Source of the DNA: an uncultured Opitutaceae bacterium
Lineage (GTDB): Bacteria; Verrucomicrobiota; Verrucomicrobiia; Opitutales; Opitutaceae
DNA: 8,641 nt
Direction of reading: 5' to 3'
NCBI GenBank assembly: GCA_937958045.1
Contig: CALFXL010000021.1
Coordinates: forward strand, 1 to 8,641
Shown: one piece after another, positions 1 to 6,365 of the stretch
Position numbering within the stretch: position 1 is the stretch's first letter
Layout: the number at the start of each line of letters is the position of its first letter
Position numbers and translations under genes: made by a program
The notes under the pieces: generated by a model
The model's input: only the letters and a program-made list of their open reading frames with translations
What the model was told of the DNA's origin: nothing
Databases searched by the model: none

Positions 1-132
1 TGGGGGCGACGGGCGCAACGGTGGGTGTTTATAGACTCTCTACAAACGGTGCGGCGTCCGTTTTCCCGTCGAGAAAGTTTTGTTGGTGTGGAAAAGGCGT
101 TGATTCTACGCGTCATCCGGGCATTTCCAAGC

Positions 133-148
133 GGTGAGCAACCTCACT
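133..148 (+). promoter_or_regulatory. Small hairpin enclosing an SD-like GGTGA before the first gene
   Basis: GTGAG (134-138) and CTCAC (143-147) are perfect inverted copies separated by the loop CAAC, with a possible extra G-U pair between 133 and 148. The only Shine-Dalgarno-like string ahead of the ATG at 151, GGTGA at 133-137, lies in the left arm, 13 nt before the start. If the stem forms, the site would be partly masked. The stem is short, so chance is a real alternative. Confidence 0.3.
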
Positions 149-150
149 CA

Positions 151-942
151 ATGAATTGGTATTACGCCATCAACGGCCAGCGGCAGGGGCCGGTCCTGCA
201 ACAAGAACTTGAGAAGCTGGTCAGCACCGGCGTTATCACTGAACAGACCTTGGTCTGGAGAGAGGGGATGACGGACTGGAAGTCTTTTGGCGATGTGCGG
301 TCGTCGGGACTGCTGTCTGGCGGGACGACTGAAGATACCGCGGTGTGTGTGGTGAGCGGAAAAACTTTTCCGAAGCGCGAAATGATCCAGTTCGAAGGCA
401 AGTGGGTCAGCGCTCAGCATCGCGATGAATTTTTTCAACGCATGCGCCAAGGCATGGCGCCGGTCGGAGAGGGCTTGGTGCCGGGACCGTATGGATACGG
501 CGGATTCTGGCAACGCTTCGTCGCGAAGTTCGTCGATGGCATCATTCTCGCGGTCGTACTTGTACCGCTTAATATGATGATGTCGGTTGCCCTTTTGGGG
601 GCGGTCAGTGTAGATCCGGAGGCAGGCGGAGGGGCCGTGGGACTCGCGGCTATTCTGCTGTTCCAATTGTTGACAATGATAGTCAACATCGGCCTCGGAC
701 TCATCTATAGTTTGTTCTTTGTTCGTAAATACCAAGCGACCCCGGGTAAAATGGCGATGGGGTTAAAGCTGGTCCGTTCGGATGGTTCTCATTTGTCGAA
801 AGGTCGCATTATCGGACGTCACTTTGGCGAGATGCTCAGTCAGATGATCTTGAACATCGGTTATATCATTGCGGCTTTCGACAGCGAAAAGAAGTCGCTG
901 CATGATATGATCTGCGACACACGGGTGATTAAAACGCGCTGA
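151..942 (+). CDS. GYF_2 domain - RDD family integral membrane protein
   Basis: This predicts a 263-residue inner-membrane protein. Residues 1-48 form a GYF_2-type domain: it opens WYYAINGQRQGPV and closes with VWREGMTDWK, the family's conserved NGxxxGP and LVWxxGMxxW pattern. Residues 66-100 look like a degraded zinc-ribbon linker with one Cys (C66). From about 116 to the end is an RDD domain: GFWQRFVAKFVDG carries the first Arg and Asp, two hydrophobic segments lie near 130-153 and 163-192, and TPGKMAMGLKLV and LHDMICDTRVI follow as in RDD proteins. I chose ATG 151 because the GYF_2 domain normally starts at the extreme N terminus. An in-frame ATG at 25 would add 42 residues resembling nothing. 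RDD proteins are of uncertain function, often proposed as transporters or membrane scaffolds. The stop overlaps the next start by 1 nt (TGATG). Confidence 0.88.
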   Translation: MNWYYAINGQRQGPVLQQELEKLVSTGVITEQTLVWREGMTDWKSFGDVRSSGLLSGGTTEDTAVCVVSGKTFPKREMIQFEGKWVSAQHRDEFFQRMRQGMAPVGEGLVPGPYGYGGFWQRFVAKFVDGIILAVVLVPLNMMMSVALLGAVSVDPEAGGGAVGLAAILLFQLLTMIVNIGLGLIYSLFFVRKYQATPGKMAMGLKLVRSDGSHLSKGRIIGRHFGEMLSQMILNIGYIIAAFDSEKKSLHDMICDTRVIKTR

Positions 943-1523
943 TGTTTCGCGGCCCCGCATTGCCCTGTCCGGCCTGCAGGCGGACATACGAAGCGATCGA
1001 TTGGATCGACGCGGAGCACTGTCGCTGTTTGCGGTGCAGGGAAGACTTTGATTTCATCTCGTTCCCTGCGCTGTCGGCGAAGTCGGAAGTGGTGCGTCCT
1101 CAAGCCATCACATTCGCGGAAGATTCGTCGTGCTTTTTCCATGCGGAGAATCAGGCGGAAAAACTCTGCGATGATTGCGGACGCTTTTTGTGTCACGTGT
1201 GTGCGGTGCCGATGTCGGGCCGCACGCTTTGTCCGACATGTATCGCGAGCGCGAAGAAGAATGATGTGCAACTGGTGACTTCGCGTGTGGTGCCGGGGGG
1301 CGCGGCGTTGTTGCTGGCCGTGTTGCCGATCCTCATGTGGCCGATTACCTGCATCACGGCGCCGGCAGCTCTGTATCTTGCGATTACCGGATGGAAAAAG
1401 CCGCAGAGCCTCGTGAAGCCGAGGCGGTGGAAGTTGCTCGTCGCGGGTCTGATCGCGTCTCTCCAAATCATCGGCTGGTGTGTTGTGGTAGGCGGACTGT
1501 TCCTTAATTCCGCGACGCTATGA
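942..1523 (+). CDS. Membrane-anchored zinc-ribbon / B-box-like zinc finger protein
   Basis: A 193-residue protein with two metal-binding modules and a hydrophobic C terminus. The first module is a zinc ribbon, CPAC (9-12) with CLRC (29-32). The second is B-box-like: C64-x2-H67-x8-C76-x2-C79-x4-C84-x2-C87-x9-C97-x2-C100, enough ligands for two zinc ions. About two hydrophobic stretches follow, near 116-150 and 161-188, so the fingers probably sit in the cytoplasm, held to the inner membrane. B-boxes are usually protein-protein interaction modules, so an adaptor role is a reasonable inference; nothing suggests DNA binding or catalysis. The start is fixed by the 1-nt overlap with the RDD gene and by the zinc ribbon close behind it. 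The stop overlaps the next gene by 4 nt (ATGA). It shares its B-box spacing exactly with the gene at 2050-2412. Confidence 0.82.
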   Translation: MFRGPALPCPACRRTYEAIDWIDAEHCRCLRCREDFDFISFPALSAKSEVVRPQAITFAEDSSCFFHAENQAEKLCDDCGRFLCHVCAVPMSGRTLCPTCIASAKKNDVQLVTSRVVPGGAALLLAVLPILMWPITCITAPAALYLAITGWKKPQSLVKPRRWKLLVAGLIASLQIIGWCVVVGGLFLNSATL

Positions 1524-2053
1524 AAAACCCCTATACGCGTCTGACTCGCTCGCCGGTTAGCTTCGGAGTCTACAGGCATCTTTGGCTGGCCGACGATCAT
1601 ATCATGCAGGTGGAATCGACCGGATATTCGGAAAACTATCAGCGATTCCGCTTCGAAGATATTCAGGGGTTTTTTGTGACCACTTCGAACTGGCGCATAT
1701 GGTGGAATATCGTTTGGGGCCTGTGGGTTATCGTCGCGGGCCTGGCCTTTGCAGGCGCGCTGTCGAATTATGAAACGCCCGTGGTATCGGCGGTTTTCCT
1801 GATCATCGGACTGACATTTCTGTGCTGGAACAGCCTGCTCGGCAGGACTTGCCGCGTGTTTATCGTTACCAAAGTGCAGACCGCGCAACTCGGTTCGATC
1901 GGGCGTCGCCGGACGTTTAACCGCGTCATGGCGCGTATCCAGCCGCTCATTACAGCGGCGCAGGCGTCGTTGGTGAACAACGAGCAAGAGTTCGCGCGTG
2001 CGGCGGAGACTCCGCCAAGCATCCCAGCGCCGCCGCCCCTGTCCTCGACGTGA
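1520..2053 (+). CDS. Two-TM membrane protein with PH-like flanking segments and Pro-rich tail
   Basis: A 177-residue protein that I cannot assign firmly to a named family. Two hydrophobic segments, about 61-80 and 86-107, form a hairpin. The stretch before them (about 18-53) alternates like beta strands and contains RFRFEDIQGFFV. The stretch after them starts with strand-like CRVFIVTKVQTAQL (111-124) and ends in a likely helix RTFNRVMARIQPLI (131-144). A strand-rich half, a TM hairpin, then strands and a terminal helix is the layout of bacterial PH-like (bPH/YcxB-type) membrane proteins, so I suggest that fold tentatively. The last 15 or so residues are proline-rich (TPPSIPAPPPLSST) and probably disordered. 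Both ends overlap neighbours by 4 nt (ATGA and GTGA), so translation is probably coupled. Confidence 0.75.
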   Translation: MKNPYTRLTRSPVSFGVYRHLWLADDHIMQVESTGYSENYQRFRFEDIQGFFVTTSNWRIWWNIVWGLWVIVAGLAFAGALSNYETPVVSAVFLIIGLTFLCWNSLLGRTCRVFIVTKVQTAQLGSIGRRRTFNRVMARIQPLITAAQASLVNNEQEFARAAETPPSIPAPPPLSST

Positions 2054-2412
2054 TCAGCGAGAGCGGCATGCCCGAGCTTCGCCTGCGCAATGAGGCGGCG
2101 CCCCTGCGAATGCGGCGTTGTGTGCGCCATGTGGATCGCGAGGCGGCTGCGCGTTGCTCTTCGTGCGGAGCTTTTTTCTGCCGAGAATGTGCGAGCGAGC
2201 ATGCAGGACGGATTGTTTGCGCGAGTTGCCTGGCAAAGCAGGTGCGAACGCAGACGCAGGCGAAACGCGCCCGATGGACGAATATCCTGCGCGCGCTGCA
2301 GCTGGGCGTGAGTGTCATGCTGCTGTGGGTGGTGTTTCATGTTGCGGGTGTTTTGTTGAAAAGCATCCCCGCCGATTTTCACGACGGGATGATTTGGCGG
2401 CGTCCGCTTTGA
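2050..2412 (+). CDS. Small single-TM B-box-like zinc finger protein
   Basis: A 120-residue protein. The metal-binding region is C24-x2-H27-x8-C36-x2-C39-x4-C44-x2-C47-x9-C57-x2-C60, identical in ligand spacing to the B-box of the gene at 942-1523; similar residues such as SCGAFFCREC match CGRFLCHVC there. A basic stretch (65-78) leads to one hydrophobic segment, about 82-104, giving a short membrane-tethered finger. It is most simply a trimmed paralogue lacking the N-terminal zinc ribbon and second TM segment. Its function is unknown; a scaffold role is inferred. The start taken is GTG 2050, which gives the same 4-nt overlap style as elsewhere in the cluster. ATG 2068, six codons in, is an equally possible start and would not touch the zinc ligands. 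The next gene begins 3 nt after its stop. Confidence 0.78.
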   Translation: MISESGMPELRLRNEAAPLRMRRCVRHVDREAAARCSSCGAFFCRECASEHAGRIVCASCLAKQVRTQTQAKRARWTNILRALQLGVSVMLLWVVFHVAGVLLKSIPADFHDGMIWRRPL

Positions 2413-2415
2413 GCA

Positions 2416-4107
2416 ATGAGCACTGCCCGACAAAAACGTGCGAAGAGCGGCGAGCCGACGGCGATGGAGCTGATCGAGGAAGCGGTGCATTTGTTGCGAC
2501 GCACGCAAGCGAGCACGCTGGCGATTTATTACTGCGGAGCGGGCGCGTGGGTTTTGGCGTTTTTGTTCTACTGGGCGCACACCACTTGGTTTGCGCCGAA
2601 CTCCGCGCAACTCGCGTGGGGAGCGCTTGGGTTGGTGATCGTGTTTGGATGCATGAAGCTCGCGCAAGCGGAGTTCTGCGCGCGTCTGTTGGCTCAACGT
2701 GCGGGAGACGACGTGCCCGCGTGGACCAGGCGGCGCGCCCTGCGTATATTGGTCGCGCAGCTAAACGCACAGGCGCGGGGTGTGCTCGCTCTGCCGCTGG
2801 CCGCGATCGTCACGCTGCCGTTCGGCTGGGTATATGGTTATTATCAAAACCTCTCGGTGATCGGGAGCGGTCCTGAGATGTCCAAAGAAGCGCGTGCGAT
2901 CGCGCGGCACTGGCCCGCGCAGAATCACTTGGGACTTCTGTTTTTATCGGTCGCGGCAATCGCAGTCTGGGTGAACTGCCTGACGTCGTTTTATGTGTTG
3001 CCGTGGTTGGCGAATCGATTGCTCGGGGTGGATAATATTTTCGGGCTCCAAGGCTGGTCCGTGATAAACTCCACTTTCTTCGCGGCGATAGCGGCACTGA
3101 CGTGGCTGGCAATCGATCCTTTGGTGAAAGCGTTTTATGTCCTGCGCGTGTTTTATGCGCGAGGACGGCAATCGGGAGAAGATCTGCGAGGGGAGTTGCG
3201 ACAAATTCGCCGCTGGCGTGCGCGTGAGGGAGGTGCGAGGGCATCCACCGCGGTGATGACGATGCTGTTAATGATATTGGCGGTGGCTGCGCCCCAAAAG
3301 ACACATGCTGCCACGCAGGACGGATCGGCGGGCCAGACGGCACCGGTGGTGACGTCTGAATCGTTGGATCAGGCTTTGGACGGGGTGTTGAAACGACGAG
3401 AGTTTCAGTGGCGGCTGCGACCATTGCCGCAGGAAATATCGAAAGAGAATGAAGGCGCGCTGCGGCGCTTCATGCGCGAAGGCGTGGAGATGATCGAGGA
3501 GACGATTGAATCGGTGCGACGCGCGTGGAATGCGTTTGAAAGATGGCTAGATGGACTGGGTGGAAAACAGAAGCCCTCGCGCTCGGCGGCCCGAAGTAGT
3601 GGAAATTTGAATACAGGCGCGGCTCGCGTGCTTCTCTATGTGTTATTGGGCGCGTTGCTCGTGGTGTTGCTGGTGGGCTTGGTGCAGATTTTTCGGCGGC
3701 GCCCGGTCTCCAAGAATGCCGCGATCGCCGGACAAGCGGCTCATGTCGGACGTCCCGATTTGCAGGACGAGTCGACGCACGCTGCGCAGATGCCGACAGA
3801 TGGCTGGCTCGCACTGGCGAAAGAGCAGATCGAGAAAGGCGACTGGCGCCTCGCCCTGCGCGCGTTGTACCTGGCGACGCTGGCGCGCTACGCGGCGGAA
3901 GGTTTGCTCACGCTGGCGAAGCACAAAACGAATCTGGATTATGAGCGCGAACTCCGCCGGCGTGCGCTGTTGAATCCTGAGCGCGTCGTGCCGTTTTCCG
4001 GGAAGCGCCGCGTGTTCGAATCGGTATGGTATGGACGCGAGATCGCGAGCGAGGTTGTCGTGCGAGAGTGGTACGCGGAGATGGCGGAGGCTCCCGTCGC
4101 ATCATGA
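2416..4107 (+). CDS. Multi-TM protein with C-terminal DUF4129 domain
   Basis: A 563-residue membrane protein in two parts. Residues 1-250 hold about five hydrophobic segments (near 34-56, 65-85, 124-141, 173-199, 217-245) with basic loops. Near 278-298 a further hydrophobic stretch ends in KTHAAT, like a signal-peptide cleavage site. A probable periplasmic stretch (300-403) follows, with an amphipathic helix rich in Glu/Arg at 340-380, then a TM at about 404-426. The C-terminal domain (about 462-553) carries DUF4129 hallmarks: GDWRLALRALYLATLARYA, KTNLDYERELRRR and FESVWYGRE. DUF4129 is often found beside MoxR and DUF58 genes, and in TgpA-type proteins is fused to a transglutaminase; I see no transglutaminase triad here. 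Its role is unknown, probably a cytoplasmic contact domain on a membrane protein. No clear SD precedes ATG 2416, 3 nt after the previous stop. Confidence 0.85.
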   Translation: MSTARQKRAKSGEPTAMELIEEAVHLLRRTQASTLAIYYCGAGAWVLAFLFYWAHTTWFAPNSAQLAWGALGLVIVFGCMKLAQAEFCARLLAQRAGDDVPAWTRRRALRILVAQLNAQARGVLALPLAAIVTLPFGWVYGYYQNLSVIGSGPEMSKEARAIARHWPAQNHLGLLFLSVAAIAVWVNCLTSFYVLPWLANRLLGVDNIFGLQGWSVINSTFFAAIAALTWLAIDPLVKAFYVLRVFYARGRQSGEDLRGELRQIRRWRAREGGARASTAVMTMLLMILAVAAPQKTHAATQDGSAGQTAPVVTSESLDQALDGVLKRREFQWRLRPLPQEISKENEGALRRFMREGVEMIEETIESVRRAWNAFERWLDGLGGKQKPSRSAARSSGNLNTGAARVLLYVLLGALLVVLLVGLVQIFRRRPVSKNAAIAGQAAHVGRPDLQDESTHAAQMPTDGWLALAKEQIEKGDWRLALRALYLATLARYAAEGLLTLAKHKTNLDYERELRRRALLNPERVVPFSGKRRVFESVWYGREIASEVVVREWYAEMAEAPVAS

Positions 4108-5318
4108 GCCGGCGCATGCAAGGATTCTGGTTGGCTGCGGTGGCGGCGATCTTCTTCGCGGGACTTGCCGGATTGATTCATCTGCGCGTGGCGCAAGGCG
4201 ACGTGTTTCCGGCTTATTCGACGTTGCGGGCGGATCCGTTGGGAACACGCGCGTTGTACGAAGCGTTGACGGAGGTTCCCAGTTTGGAGGTCGAACGCTC
4301 GGTGCTTCCGCTGAAGAAGCTCGGTGCGCAAGCGCAAGCGACGATCGTGTTGGCGGGGATGGATCGACGCGGCTGGCATACGATGTCGGTGGAGGAAGCA
4401 AATCTGCTCGAAGCATCGGTGCGCGGCGGCGCGCGGTTGGTGGTTCTTTTCCGCGCCGAGATGGAGCGCCTGACCGATGGACGGAGGCCGGTTGGAGAAA
4501 AGGACGAATCTACGAAGAAAGAGGATGATGCGGATAAAACCCACTCAGAGCGCGAGCAACGTCGATCACCGCGAAACGACGAAGCCGGCGCGGGGAAGCG
4601 GGCGCATCATGCGGATTGGGAGCGTCGCTTAGGGCTGGAGCTGCACACGCGATGGATCGTGGATGGTGGTGATGGCGCTTGGAAACGTCACGATGCACCG
4701 CACGCGCTGGAAGATCGCATAGCGTGGAAAAGCGATTTGTTTTTCCACGTACAGCCGGGTGCGGAGTGGCGTGTGATTTATACGCGCGGAGGATCGGCGG
4801 TGTTGTTGGAAACATCGTTGGGCGCGGGCACGGTGGTGATGGCGAGCGATTCTTATTTCGTGAGTAACGAAGCCATGCAGAAGACGCGCACTCCGCGATT
4901 GTTGGCGTGGATCATGGGCGGGCATTCGCGGGTGATTTTTTCCGAGGCTCATCTCGGAGTCGTGGAGAACGAAGGCGTCGCTCGACTCGCGCGTCGCTAC
5001 GGACTGACGGGGATGTTTTTTGTGCTCGTTTTGCTCGCGGCGTTGTTCGTGTGGAAGCGCATGGCGCTGTTTGTGCCGCCGCCGCCCGAGCATGTCGAAG
5101 CCGCGCTGGGATATCATCCCGCCGCCGGGCTCGAAGCACTGCTGCGACGCGTGCTGTCGGCAGATAAGTTGATCGATACCTGCGTCGCCGAATGGGAGGG
5201 CGGTGGACGGTTGTCCGAAGTCGATCGCAACCGCGTGCGCGAAGTGATCGGTGCGACCGCCGGAAAAACTCCCGCAGAAAAATACAACGCCATCGTGCGC
5301 GCGCTGAAGCGCCGCTGA
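4104..5318 (+). CDS. DUF4350 domain-containing membrane protein
   Basis: A 404-residue protein. An N-terminal signal-anchor (about 8-27) precedes the DUF4350 signature YSTLRADPLGTRALYEAL (38-55), where this family typically reads S-x-R-x3-x-G-x-x-AL. The middle holds IVLAGM and LVVLFRAEM strands, then GAGTVVMASDSYFVSNEAM and VIFSEAHLGV (278-287), the usual C-terminal part of the domain. A second TM lies near 301-318, followed by PPPPEH and a helical, probably cytoplasmic tail. The domain would then face the periplasm; its fold resembles glutamine amidotransferase-like domains, but I see no catalytic triad and suggest a binding role. Residues about 124-170 are a highly charged, low-complexity insert. 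ATG 4104 overlaps the upstream stop by 4 nt (ATGA) and is followed directly by the TM; the frame is open further upstream (to 4026), but that part lies in the DUF4129 gene. Confidence 0.87.
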   Translation: MSRRMQGFWLAAVAAIFFAGLAGLIHLRVAQGDVFPAYSTLRADPLGTRALYEALTEVPSLEVERSVLPLKKLGAQAQATIVLAGMDRRGWHTMSVEEANLLEASVRGGARLVVLFRAEMERLTDGRRPVGEKDESTKKEDDADKTHSEREQRRSPRNDEAGAGKRAHHADWERRLGLELHTRWIVDGGDGAWKRHDAPHALEDRIAWKSDLFFHVQPGAEWRVIYTRGGSAVLLETSLGAGTVVMASDSYFVSNEAMQKTRTPRLLAWIMGGHSRVIFSEAHLGVVENEGVARLARRYGLTGMFFVLVLLAALFVWKRMALFVPPPPEHVEAALGYHPAAGLEALLRRVLSADKLIDTCVAEWEGGGRLSEVDRNRVREVIGATAGKTPAEKYNAIVRALKRR

Positions 5319-5326
5319 GATTTTTT

Positions 5327-6292
5327 ATGAATCCAAACCTCGAAAAATTCGCCGCCACAATCTCCGCCGCTCGCGCGGAAGTGGCCAAAGTCGTGATCGG
5401 TCAGGACGCGGTGGTGGAGCTGGCGCTGGTGACACTATTGACGCGAAATCACGCGTTGATCGAAGGCGTACCGGGGGTGGCGAAGACACTGCTTGTGCGC
5501 ACGCTGGGCCATGTGCTCGGTGTACCGACTGGCCGCGTACAGTTCACACCGGATCTGATGCCTGCCGACATCACGGGTACGAACGTGTTTAATCTCCAGA
5601 CGAACGCGTTTACGCTCATCCGCGGTCCCGTTTTCACGACATTTCTGCTGGCCGACGAAATCAACCGCGCGCCCGCCAAAACGCAGGCCGCGCTGTTGCA
5701 GGCGATGCAGGAGCGTCGCGTGAGCATCGATCGCGATACGCACGAGCTCGATGAGAATTTCACGGTGTTCGCGACGCAGAATCCTGCCGACTCGGAAGGT
5801 ACTTATCCGCTGCCGGAAGCGCAGAAAGATCGCTTCATGGTGAAAATAAAAATGGATGCTCCGGCGCGTGAAGAAGAGTTGTCGCTCGCGCGTCGTGTGC
5901 TCGGCTCGGATGCGCCCGAAGCGGTGCTCTCTGCTGGCGCCGTTCAACAAGTGCTCGGACCCGGCGAGCTTGCGGACATGCGCGCGATCTTGGAGCAGGT
6001 GACCGTGCGCGATGAGCTGGTGGCGTATGTTGTCGATCTGGTGCGCGCGACGCGCAGCCATGAAAGTGTTTTGGTCGGTGCCGGTCCGCGCGCGACGCAG
6101 GCGCTCTTGCTTGGCAGTCGTGCGAAAGCGGCGCTCGGCGGTCGTGATTTTGTGACGCCCGATGACGTGCGCGGTCTCGCGGAGCCGGTGTTGGGACATC
6201 GTCTCGTGCTTCGTCCCGAGTTCGAAATCGAAGGTCTCACGATCGAGGAAGTGCTCGCAAAAATTTTGGAGCAAGTCGCGGTGCCGCGGTGA
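5327..6292 (+). CDS. moxR: MoxR family AAA+ ATPase
   Basis: A 321-residue cytoplasmic AAA+ ATPase, a usual MoxR length. Visible motifs in order: VVIGQD (22-27) at the N-terminal family box; Walker A GVPGVAKT (47-54); Walker B FLLADEIN (106-113), with the RAPAKTQAALLQAMQE helix after it; sensor 1 FATQNP (148-153); the arginine-finger region EAQKDRF (164-170); and sensor 2 GPRA (253-256). All catalytic elements look intact. MoxR proteins form rings that use ATP to remodel or mature partner proteins, usually with a vWA-domain protein encoded next door, here the DUF58 gene. The start at ATG 5327 puts the family N terminus (MNPNLEKF) in place; the longer open frame to 5192 overlaps the DUF4350 gene and adds no family sequence. 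The start lies 8 nt after the previous stop with no good SD, so coupling to upstream translation is likely. Confidence 0.96.
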   Translation: MNPNLEKFAATISAARAEVAKVVIGQDAVVELALVTLLTRNHALIEGVPGVAKTLLVRTLGHVLGVPTGRVQFTPDLMPADITGTNVFNLQTNAFTLIRGPVFTTFLLADEINRAPAKTQAALLQAMQERRVSIDRDTHELDENFTVFATQNPADSEGTYPLPEAQKDRFMVKIKMDAPAREEELSLARRVLGSDAPEAVLSAGAVQQVLGPGELADMRAILEQVTVRDELVAYVVDLVRATRSHESVLVGAGPRATQALLLGSRAKAALGGRDFVTPDDVRGLAEPVLGHRLVLRPEFEIEGLTIEEVLAKILEQVAVPR

Positions 6293-6361
6293 TGAGGCGC
6301 GTACGTAGTTTTTCCGCGGGCGAATACTGATGGACGCGAATCAGCAACCAAGAATGTCGCT
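6293..6361 (+). other. 69-nt MoxR-DUF58 gap with short direct and inverted repeats
   Basis: This is the longest gap between genes after position 151. It contains two GCGAAT copies 16 nt apart (6320-6325 and 6336-6341) and an inverted pair, CTGAT (6327-6331) and ATCAG (6340-6344), around an 8-nt spacer. The TGATGGACGCGAATCAGCA string reminds me of an intergenic phrase (ATGGACACGAAT-like) scattered in verrucomicrobial and other genomes, but that is from memory and untested. I see neither a terminator-type stem plus T-run nor a convincing promoter. Confidence 0.35.
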
Positions 6362-6365
6362 GTGA
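6330..6365 (+). CDS. Possible 11-codon leader peptide overlapping the DUF58 start
   Basis: ATG 6330 opens a reading frame MDANQQPRMSL ending at TGA 6363-6365. That stop overlaps the GTG start of the DUF58 gene (GTGA), the same 4-nt overlap used elsewhere in this cluster, so it could couple translation into DUF58. No clear SD precedes it. A second reading is that a one-base frameshift or error hides a longer N terminus of the DUF58 protein. It may also be chance in so short a stretch. Confidence 0.22.
   Translation: MDANQQPRMSL

Noticed and set aside
30..108. Promoter-like strings: TATAGA at 30-35, and TTGTTG (80-85) with ATTCTA (103-108)
   Set aside because: The first lacks a matching -35 and the second has a poor -10. 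Too weak to annotate, although a promoter upstream of 151 is expected.
25..150. N-terminal extension of the RDD gene from ATG 25
   Set aside because: It adds 42 residues with no recognisable domain, and the GYF_2 domain normally begins at the N terminus, as it does from ATG 151.
2118..2876. Long forward ORF (252 residues) over the second B-box gene and the DUF4129 start
   Set aside because: It overlaps two genes with clear domain or motif support; its composition (Arg, Ala, Gly, Cys-rich, no hydrophobic segment pattern) is that of an out-of-frame GC-rich shadow.
2416..4107. TgpA-like transglutaminase identity for the DUF4129 protein
   Set aside because: DUF4129 occurs in TgpA, but no transglutaminase Cys-His-Asp region is visible between the TM segments; the periplasmic part is short and helical.
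5192..5326. Upstream extension of the MoxR frame
   Set aside because: The extra 45 residues overlap the DUF4350 coding sequence and have no MoxR-like content; ATG 5327 gives the normal N terminus.
5435..6274. Reverse-strand ORF of 279 residues opposite moxR
   Set aside because: It is antisense to an intact MoxR reading frame and rich in His/Arg, as expected for a shadow of a high-GC gene. The other reverse-strand ORFs fail for the same reason.
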